A DNA stretch of 6,622 bases from Candidatus Izemoplasma sp. (lineage in GTDB: Bacteria; Bacillota_I; Bacilli_A; Izemoplasmatales; Izemoplasmataceae), in contig SKGI01000095.1 of assembly GCA_007117555.1 (NCBI GenBank), forward strand, positions 1 through 6,622, given 5' to 3'. The position numbers were made by a program, and so were the translations under genes. The notes under the pieces are model-generated. The model ran no database searches. It saw only the letters and a list, made by a program, of their open reading frames with translations, and was not told the origin of the DNA. Below, in pieces: positions 1 to 5,691 of the stretch; the first letter of the stretch is position 1; each line of letters begins with the position of its first letter.

Positions 1-729
1 CAACACTTTAAGGCGAGCACCTTCTGTTGTTTGTACAAAAGTATTGGGTGTTGGGTAAAAAGCACGTATTTTTGCATCGAGGTCACGTGCCGATAAATTA
101 AAATCGAGTTGTTCTTCTTCTTTTTTGAGGTTATAAGCATATGTAGCATCCGCTTCAACTTGTGGCACATAAGAAGCCTTGTTCAAAAAAATATCTGGCA
201 GTGTTTCAATCAATAAATCACGGCCAATGATAGACAACTTTTTAAACAAACTTCCTGTCGTTTCTCTTGAATCAATTAAACAAGCTTTTTGCGCGATGAT
301 ATCGCCAGCGTCCATCGCTTCATTCATCGCCATAATGGTAATGCCTGTTTGCGTATACTGACGTTCAATGGCGCGCTGGATTGGGGCACCCCCGCGAAGC
401 TCAGGTAGTAAACTGCCATGGACATTAATGGCACCATAAGGCGGTGTCTCTAGTAACGCTTTCGGAATGATTTGACCATAAGCCGCAGTCACAATGATAT
501 CGGGGTTTGTATCTAAAATCGCTTGGTAATCTTTTCTGACTTTCACGGGCTGAAAAACTGGGAGTCCTAATGCTTGCGCGCACGTTTTAACGGGTGGCGG
601 TGTCAACTGACGACGGCGACCACTTGGACGGTCTGGTTGGGTGACCACTAAGCTGATTGGATACGCTTCATGCAACGCTTTAAGAATGGGGACTGAAAAA
701 TCTGGTGTACCCATAAAGACAACTTTCAT
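1..729 (-). CDS. fmt: Methionyl-tRNA formyltransferase, C-terminus cut off by the window edge
   Basis: This cytoplasmic enzyme transfers a formyl group from 10-formyl-tetrahydrofolate to Met-tRNAi, making the fMet-tRNA used to start bacterial translation. The frame is open from the ATG at 729-727 to position 1, giving 243 residues of a family usually about 310 long, so roughly the last 70 are outside. The N-terminus MKVVFMGTPDFSVPIL is typical of the family. The substrate loop reads PSGRRRQLTPPPVK (about 36-49). The catalytic set known from E. coli Fmt is present: N102 and H104 in INVHGSLLP, followed by RGGAPIQRAI, and D140 in MDAGD. The C-terminal tRNA-binding domain begins near residue 200 (YAYNLKKEEEQLDF). 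The gene lies 14 bases after the priA stop and is probably cotranscribed with it. The start is supported by AGGAG nine bases upstream and by the family N-terminus. Identification is secure. Confidence 0.96.
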   Translation of the reverse strand, partial: MKVVFMGTPDFSVPILKALHEAYPISLVVTQPDRPSGRRRQLTPPPVKTCAQALGLPVFQPVKVRKDYQAILDTNPDIIVTAAYGQIIPKALLETPPYGAINVHGSLLPELRGGAPIQRAIERQYTQTGITIMAMNEAMDAGDIIAQKACLIDSRETTGSLFKKLSIIGRDLLIETLPDIFLNKASYVPQVEADATYAYNLKKEEEQLDFNLSARDLDAKIRAFYPTPNTFVQTTEGARLKVL

Positions 730-738
730 ATCATTCAA

Positions 739-746
739 CTCCTTTA
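739..746 (-). promoter_or_regulatory. Ribosome binding site of fmt, overlapping the priA stop codon
   Basis: On the minus strand the sequence reads TAAAGGAG. The TAA is the stop codon of priA, and AGGAG (739-743) is a strong Shine-Dalgarno site nine bases before the fmt ATG at 729. This fixes the fmt start. The overlap suggests that ribosomes finishing priA can help load fmt, which is an inference. Confidence 0.8.
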
Positions 747-3080
747 CATCATGTTCGGACGGTAATCAATACGCCATTGAAAATCGGCTTTATTCAGTGG
801 GGCAAAAAAGTCATGCAACGCTTCGAGCAGGGGGGCTTCTTTTTCGTAACGAATCAGTAATACGTAATGTTCAAAGCCACGACTTCGGGTGCGGACAGGT
901 CTAGCAGGTCCAACAACCTGTTGGCAAACACGCCGCTTTTTTAGATGGCGAAGCAGCGCAACACAATGGGTATGTGCGGTGTTTGCTTTTGCATGTGAGA
1001 TGCGGATCGTTAACACTTGAACATGCGGTGGCATACCCATAGCTTGACGCACGTTCATTTCCCGCTTATAAAAACGCGCAAAAGCATAATCCGCCACATC
1101 GATTAAAACGGGGTGATCCGCATCATAAGCTTGTATGATAACGGCACCTTTTTTATGGCGTCTACCGCTGCGCCCTGCGACTTGAGTCAATAATGAGAAT
1201 GTCTCTTCACGGGCATAAGGATCGGGCACATACAAAGCCATATCTGCACTGAGAACACCGACTAAAGTCACCTCGGGAAAATCAAGACCTTTGGCAATCA
1301 TCTGCGTGCCTACTAAGACATCACCACTCGTTTCAAATGCATCTAACAAGGTTTCGTGGGCATCTTTAGACTGCGTGGTATCTCTGTCCATCCGAACAAC
1401 CGTTGCACTGGGCAAAACTTTTTTCACCTCAGCTTCAACACGTTCACTGCCAAGACCCATGTAACGAATATGAGGACTCCCACAATGTGGACATGTTGTT
1501 GGCATTACAGTCGTCGTTTGACAATAATGGCACTTCAGTGTGTTGTCATGTTGGTGATACGTTTTTGGCAAGTCGCAACTGTCACAGTCAACCGACTTAC
1601 CACACTGACGGCATAACACAAAGCGGGCATGACCGCGCCGATTAATTAACAGGAGTGTTTGTTCATTCGCCGCAAAACGCGCTTCCATCAGCTCACGCAG
1701 TCGCGTAGAAAAAATTGATGTATTCCCGTGCATGAACTCATCCCGCATATCAATCCGTTCAATGTCTGGCAAGACACTGTCAAGCACTCGGTCTTTAAGC
1801 TCGAGTAAGCGATGGTTCCCTCGTTCAACTTCAACCATCATATCAAGCGTCGGGGTGGCGCTTCCAAGTACGAGGGGACACTGATGTGTATGCGCACGTT
1901 TTTGCGCTAACCAAGTAGCATCATAAAGCGGGTTTTCTGTTTGACGATAGCTGTCACTGTGCGCTTCATCTAAGATGATCAAACCTAAGTCTTCAAAGGG
2001 TGCAAAAATAGCTGAGCGGGCCCCGATCATAACACGTGCTTTCCCTGATTTAACAAGTCGCCAAGCATCGTACTGTTCACCCATCGTCAGGCGACTATGG
2101 TATACGGCAACTTGTGAACCAAACCGCGCTTTAAACCGTGCCGTCAGCATCGGCGTTAAGCTGATTTCTGGCACGAGTACAAGGACGCTTTTGCCCGTTT
2201 TAAGGATCGATTCGGTCAAAGCGATGTAAACTTCAGTCTTCCCACTTGAGGTCACACCGTGTAAAACAAAGTTTTGAGCTGTTTGTTTTGCTTTTAAGAT
2301 TGTTTCAACAACGGCTTGTTGTTTCGGTGTTAACTCAATGTGTTTGTCTTTAAGTTCGCGTAATGAGGCACGTTCGCGCATAACTTCTTTTGAGACGACC
2401 TCAACACAGCCTTTTTTGATCAATGATTTGAGTGTTTCTGTAGACGCATCCACTTGATTTAATATGTCTTGTTGCGGGTGCAAGTTTCCATCTTCAAGCG
2501 CCTCAAGCAAAGCCTTTTGTTTTACCCCACGAACCGGGATTTTTTTTAATAACCGAACATAAGGCTTGTGTTTTATTTGTTGTTTTTGTCGTACTTCGGT
2601 ATACGGTTCGAGAGCGCCCATCTTAAGGGCGTCTTCATACGCTTTTTTATCAAGCGCCATCACATCTGTCGCTTTACGGACTGTATGGCGCTTAAAAGCC
2701 TCTTGTAAGTTAGATGGTAATGATGTCGCTTCAGTGACACGAACATATTTTTCATACGTCATTCTTAGCGCCGCCGGCAACATCGCCGCAAGATAGCTCG
2801 CAAGCGGGGTTAAATACCGTTTCGATAAAGTTTTTGCTAAGCTGAGATGTTCTTCGGTGTAAACTGGTTTCACATCGAGAAGACTACGAATCGGTTTCAG
2901 CTGACTTTGTGGGCTATCTTTTTTAAACGCAACGACCACACCACTAAGTGTCCGTGCACCAAAGGGCACTTCAACACGTTGTCCAAGTGTACAGGCTTCG
3001 CTGAGAAAATCGGGTACGATGTAATCGAACCCGCGGTCAACCGCTTGATGCTTGACATCTACATAGACGACGGCAATCAT
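744..3080 (-). CDS. priA: Primosomal protein N' (PriA), replication restart 3'-to-5' DNA helicase
   Basis: PriA recognises abandoned replication forks and D-loops, unwinds DNA with ATP, and starts reloading of the replicative helicase. The 778 residues are a normal family length. The N-terminal DNA-binding domain (about 1-105) begins MIAVVYVDVKHQAVDRGFDY. The helicase core shows Walker A GVTSSGKTE (275-283, K281), motif II DEAH (371-374), motif III GSATP (406-410), NRRGHA (480-485), motif V GTQMIAKGLDFP (591-602) and motif VI QVAGRSGR (633-640). Two zinc sites have all eight cysteines: 490, 493, 499, 502, 517, 520, 530 and 533. Departures from the usual PriA sequence are DEAH for DEEH, YDATW (386-390) where YHARD is expected, and DPYAREETF where DFRAxERTF is expected. 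The reading frame is intact, so it is probably functional. The start has GAAAGGGG at 3087-3094, six bases upstream. It follows the HAD gene by 20 bases and precedes fmt by 14. Confidence 0.97.
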   Translation of the reverse strand: MIAVVYVDVKHQAVDRGFDYIVPDFLSEACTLGQRVEVPFGARTLSGVVVAFKKDSPQSQLKPIRSLLDVKPVYTEEHLSLAKTLSKRYLTPLASYLAAMLPAALRMTYEKYVRVTEATSLPSNLQEAFKRHTVRKATDVMALDKKAYEDALKMGALEPYTEVRQKQQIKHKPYVRLLKKIPVRGVKQKALLEALEDGNLHPQQDILNQVDASTETLKSLIKKGCVEVVSKEVMRERASLRELKDKHIELTPKQQAVVETILKAKQTAQNFVLHGVTSSGKTEVYIALTESILKTGKSVLVLVPEISLTPMLTARFKARFGSQVAVYHSRLTMGEQYDAWRLVKSGKARVMIGARSAIFAPFEDLGLIILDEAHSDSYRQTENPLYDATWLAQKRAHTHQCPLVLGSATPTLDMMVEVERGNHRLLELKDRVLDSVLPDIERIDMRDEFMHGNTSIFSTRLRELMEARFAANEQTLLLINRRGHARFVLCRQCGKSVDCDSCDLPKTYHQHDNTLKCHYCQTTTVMPTTCPHCGSPHIRYMGLGSERVEAEVKKVLPSATVVRMDRDTTQSKDAHETLLDAFETSGDVLVGTQMIAKGLDFPEVTLVGVLSADMALYVPDPYAREETFSLLTQVAGRSGRRHKKGAVIIQAYDADHPVLIDVADYAFARFYKREMNVRQAMGMPPHVQVLTIRISHAKANTAHTHCVALLRHLKKRRVCQQVVGPARPVRTRSRGFEHYVLLIRYEKEAPLLEALHDFFAPLNKADFQWRIDYRPNMM

Positions 3081-3100
3081 AACGTACCCCTTTCAAACAA

Positions 3101-3886
3101 TTAATCTATGAGACCAAAATGACGCAAGCCGCGCGCAATGCCACCTTCGTCATAAGGTGTAGTCACAAAACTTGCGGCTGCTTTAACGGGTGGTTTGCTG
3201 TTACCCATCGCCACACTATTGGGCACATATGTAAGCATTTCAAGATCGTTCATGCCATCACCAAAAGCATAGCTTTTTGCTAATGGTATGTCAAAATGTT
3301 CTAATACAAAAGCGATGCCATCTTTTTTGCTACGTCCTGTCAACACAACATCAAAGCCATCACTCAACCAAGGCACCAGTTGATAGTCTGGTAAATCTTG
3401 CGCTAAGTTTTCAAATTCTTTTTTATTTGCAAACGCCCACATCTGATAAACACGATGGTGACGATAATACTCAGGATCCACTTGTGGCAACGGCATATCC
3501 GCTAAGGCAAATTGTTCTCTTGCGGCGGCATCAAGTTGACTGATGCCTTGACCATGGGCACCAATGTAACCATAGACTAGTTTGTGTTCAATCAATGCCG
3601 CGCGAATCTCTTCAATCATTGCTGAAGACATCGGTTGATCAAAAAGAATCGTATCTTGATGGGCAATAATTTGACCATTAATCGTGATCGAAACATCGAC
3701 AAACGGTAATACAGGGGCAATCACATCGAGCATGTATAATGCCCTTCCCGTCGCCACCGCAATCAAGGTGTCACCCCGAGCATGAAGCGCTCTAAAGGCA
3801 TCAACCGTATCCTTGGGGACGGTATGACGGATCGGATCAAAAACGGTATGGTCGATATCAAAGAAAACAACTTGCTTATATTTCAT
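3101..3886 (-). CDS. Cof-type HAD superfamily (class IIB) phosphatase, substrate unknown
   Basis: This is a 261-residue soluble hydrolase, the usual length for Cof/YidA-like HAD-IIB enzymes, which dephosphorylate small metabolites such as sugar phosphates and nucleotides. All four HAD motifs are visible: I FFDIDHT (nucleophile D10, acid D12), II VATGR (T46), III a lysine at K187 or K188 in SKKDGI, and IV FGDGMNDLEML (D210, N213 and D214, the magnesium site). The cap domain lies between about residues 85 and 185. Motif I has His13 where Gly is most common. No signal peptide or membrane segment is seen. I place the start at the ATG at 3886, because AGGTGA sits five bases before it and the nucleophile then falls at the expected residue 10. 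A TTG five codons upstream would overlap that site. It is the first gene of the apparent HAD-priA-fmt operon. The substrate cannot be predicted from sequence, and neighbours give no metabolic clue. Confidence 0.92.
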   Translation of the reverse strand: MKYKQVVFFDIDHTVFDPIRHTVPKDTVDAFRALHARGDTLIAVATGRALYMLDVIAPVLPFVDVSITINGQIIAHQDTILFDQPMSSAMIEEIRAALIEHKLVYGYIGAHGQGISQLDAAAREQFALADMPLPQVDPEYYRHHRVYQMWAFANKKEFENLAQDLPDYQLVPWLSDGFDVVLTGRSKKDGIAFVLEHFDIPLAKSYAFGDGMNDLEMLTYVPNSVAMGNSKPPVKAAASFVTTPYDEGGIARGLRHFGLID

Positions 3887-3891
3887 AAGGA

Positions 3892-3897
3892 TCACCT
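3892..3897 (-). promoter_or_regulatory. Ribosome binding site deciding the HAD hydrolase start
   Basis: AGGTGA on the minus strand ends five bases before the ATG at 3886-3884. A longer reading from TTG at 3901-3899 would place this site inside the coding sequence and leave no ribosome binding site upstream, so the ATG is preferred. Confidence 0.7.
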
Positions 3898-3903
3898 GCA
3901 AAA

Positions 3904-3912
3904 ATTATAACA
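3904..3912 (-). promoter_or_regulatory. Extended -10 promoter element for the HAD-priA-fmt operon
   Basis: On the minus strand the sequence reads TGTTATAAT, a perfect TATAAT at 3909-3904 preceded by the TGn of an extended -10 element. No good TTGACA-like -35 is found 16-18 bases upstream, which fits an extended -10 promoter. Transcription would start near 3897, leaving a leader of about 11 bases that begins at the Shine-Dalgarno site. Prediction only. Confidence 0.55.
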
Positions 3913-3943
3913 CATAAGCATTTATTTATGCGGGCCAATAAGC

Positions 3944-3949
3944 TATAAT
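3944..3949 (+). promoter_or_regulatory. Candidate -10 box of the rnjA promoter
   Basis: A perfect TATAAT lies 39 bases before the rnjA ATG. The 17-base-spaced -35 position (3921-3926, TTTATT) matches TTGACA at only three of six bases. Transcription would start near 3956 and give a leader of about 33 bases. A second candidate at 3955-3963 competes with this one. Confidence 0.5.
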
Positions 3950-3954
3950 AGTAA

Positions 3955-3963
3955 TGTTATAAC
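3955..3963 (+). promoter_or_regulatory. Alternative extended -10 element for rnjA
   Basis: TGTTATAAC matches TGnTATAAT except at the last base and is followed by the AGGAGG site 12 bases later. No -35 is evident. Its first eight bases are the inverse copy of the extended -10 at 3905-3912 on the other strand. It may be a second start site, a protein-binding site, or chance in AT-rich DNA. Confidence 0.3.
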
Positions 3964-3975
3964 CGAACTATAAAT

Positions 3976-3981
3976 AGGAGG
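3976..3981 (+). promoter_or_regulatory. Consensus ribosome binding site of rnjA
   Basis: AGGAGG lies seven bases before the ATG at 3989. It is the strongest ribosome binding site in the window and fixes the rnjA start. Confidence 0.85.
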
Positions 3982-3988
3982 ACTCCAA

Positions 3989-5668
3989 ATGCAACACAAC
4001 TTATTGAAACACCATGAAGTCGGTGTTTTTGCATTAGGCGGTCTGGGCGAAGTCGGTAAAAATATGTACTGCGTGGAATATCAGGACGAGCTGATCATCA
4101 TCGATGCGGGTGTCATGTTTCCCGATGAAGCGTTGCTCGGCATCGACTATGTCATTCCCGATTACACGTATTTGATTGAAAACAAAGACAAAATCAAAGC
4201 CCTCGTCATCACCCATGGACACGAAGACCATATCGGCGGCATTCCTTGGCTGCTTCGGCATGTAAAGATTCCGAAGATCTACGCCAACGGTTTAGCGGTC
4301 GGCCTAATCAAAAACAAAATGTTAGAACATAAGGGCATCGACTACAACATGCTCGAATTTTTTGAAAACGATATTTTACAGTTTGGTAAACTGAGTGTCG
4401 GTTTTTTCCGCACGAATCATTCTATTCCAGACTCATTTGGTGTCGTTGTACGCACACCGCTTGGAAACATCGTACACACCGGTGATTTCAAGTTTGATTT
4501 TACCCCAACCGGTCCGGATGCTGACTACGCAAAAATGGCGCGCTTAGGACAAACTGGCACACTGCTTTTAATGAGTGACTCAACGAATGCCGAGCTTGAC
4601 GTTTTTACTAAAAGTGAAGCGGCTGTAAGTGAAAGCATTAAAGATATTTTCTCACAAATTGAAGGCCGTGTCATCGTGGCCACCTTTGCTTCGAATGTGC
4701 ACCGAGTCCAACAAATTGTTGAAGCGTCCATCGCGACGAAGCGTAAAGTCGCTGTATTCGGACGCAGTATGGAGCGGACGATTGAAGTTGGCCAATCTTT
4801 AGGTTATATTCGTGCACCCCATGGCACCTTTGTCGGCGGTCGTGCTTTAAGACATTTCAATGCCGAAGAGATCACGATATTATGTACGGGTTCTCAAGGC
4901 GAGCCGTTTGCAGCGCTCTCACGCATTGCCAATGGTTCACATCGCGACATAAAAATCGTGCCAGGGGATACTGTCATCTTCTCTTCGAGTCCTATCCCTG
5001 GTAACCAAACGAGTGTTTCAAGAATCATTAACCAACTGTTCCGTCGTGGTGCGAATGTCATCACCCACTCACCTTTAAGTGATACCCATACTTCAGGACA
5101 TGGCGGCAATGAAGAACTCAAACTGATGTTAAAACTTCTTAAACCAACGTACTTTTTACCAGTACACGGTGAATACCGCATGTTGAAAATCCATGCACAG
5201 ACGGGCATTGCGTGTGGTGTTAAACCTGAGAATACGTTTATTTTCGACAATGGTTTTGTCTTAGCTATCAGTAAAGATGGCGCGCGGTTTGCGGGTAAAA
5301 TACCAGCAGGTAATGTCTTTATCGATGGTAAAGGCATCGGTGATGTCGGCAGCGTCGTTTTAAGAGATCGTCGTAGCTTAAGTCAAGACGGCTTATTAAG
5401 CACCATTATCACGCTCGATAAAGATAAACATACGATTATTGGTAAGCCATTAATCGTATCAAGAGGGTTTGTGACCATGCGTGAAAATGCCGCTTTGACT
5501 AAAGAAATAAGTGATCGTGTGCTCGCTTTAGTCGAAAGCGATTTAAAAGCATCGAAAAGTTTAAATATTGTCCAACTGAAGCGGGCAATTATTAAAACAA
5601 TGAATGATTATATCTATTCTAAAACAGAACGAAGCCCGATGATTTTACCAGTGATTCGTACCGTATAA
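3989..5668 (+). CDS. rnjA: Ribonuclease J (J1 type), metallo-beta-lactamase/beta-CASP RNase
   Basis: RNase J is a zinc-dependent enzyme with 5'-to-3' exonuclease and endonuclease activity, central to mRNA turnover and to rRNA and small-RNA maturation in Bacillota. The 559 residues match the roughly 555 of Bacillus subtilis RNase J1 nearly end to end, as recalled. The N-terminal metallo-beta-lactamase part starts with VFALGGLGEVGKN. The metal ligands HGHEDH (H76, H78, D80, H81), H144 in NHSIPDS and D166 in HTGDFKFD are all present. The beta-CASP domain includes SDSTNAE, ATFASNVHR, FGRSMER and CTGSQGEP. HTSGHGG carries H371, the RNA-phosphate-binding histidine region, and PVHGEYR carries H393, the last metal ligand. 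The C-terminal domain (about 450-559) contains SRGFVTMRE and ends SPMILPVIRTV. No transmembrane segment is seen. It appears monocistronic, with its own promoter region and a terminator touching its stop codon. J1 rather than J2 rests on similarity alone. Confidence 0.97.
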   Translation: MQHNLLKHHEVGVFALGGLGEVGKNMYCVEYQDELIIIDAGVMFPDEALLGIDYVIPDYTYLIENKDKIKALVITHGHEDHIGGIPWLLRHVKIPKIYANGLAVGLIKNKMLEHKGIDYNMLEFFENDILQFGKLSVGFFRTNHSIPDSFGVVVRTPLGNIVHTGDFKFDFTPTGPDADYAKMARLGQTGTLLLMSDSTNAELDVFTKSEAAVSESIKDIFSQIEGRVIVATFASNVHRVQQIVEASIATKRKVAVFGRSMERTIEVGQSLGYIRAPHGTFVGGRALRHFNAEEITILCTGSQGEPFAALSRIANGSHRDIKIVPGDTVIFSSSPIPGNQTSVSRIINQLFRRGANVITHSPLSDTHTSGHGGNEELKLMLKLLKPTYFLPVHGEYRMLKIHAQTGIACGVKPENTFIFDNGFVLAISKDGARFAGKIPAGNVFIDGKGIGDVGSVVLRDRRSLSQDGLLSTIITLDKDKHTIIGKPLIVSRGFVTMRENAALTKEISDRVLALVESDLKASKSLNIVQLKRAIIKTMNDYIYSKTERSPMILPVIRTV

Positions 5669-5691
5669 AAAAGGCCAAGCGGCCTTTTTTT
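5667..5691. terminator. Bidirectional intrinsic terminator between rnjA and the GH2 gene
   Basis: A perfect 10-bp stem (six A, then GGCC, paired with GGCC and six T) closes a four-base AAGC loop at 5677-5680. Read on the plus strand it ends in seven T; on the minus strand it ends in six T. It can therefore stop transcription of both convergent genes. The rnjA stop (5666-5668) and the GH2 stop (5690-5692, minus strand) both overlap its outer bases. Confidence 0.9.

Noticed and set aside
726..734. Minimal open frame ATG ATA TGA overlapping the fmt start
   Set aside because: Its ATG is only four bases from the Shine-Dalgarno core, while the fmt ATG at 729 has nine-base spacing and a family-typical N-terminus. 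Likely chance.
3887..3901. Five-codon longer N-terminus of the HAD protein from a TTG
   Set aside because: The extension would include the AGGTGA site that serves the ATG at 3886, has no ribosome binding site of its own, and adds residues before the normal HAD N-terminus.
3918..3931. Inverted repeat GCAT/ATGC as a possible operator
   Set aside because: The arms are only four bases and the centre does not pair. This is weak in AT-rich promoter DNA.
3914..3943. Direct repeat ATAAGC, two copies 24 bases apart
   Set aside because: Six-base repeats in an AT-rich gap are expected by chance, and no further copies follow.
4894..5337. 147-codon open frame on the minus strand inside rnjA
   Set aside because: It lies wholly opposite the conserved beta-CASP and C-terminal coding sequence of rnjA, has no recognisable domain, and is a by-product of that gene's codon use.
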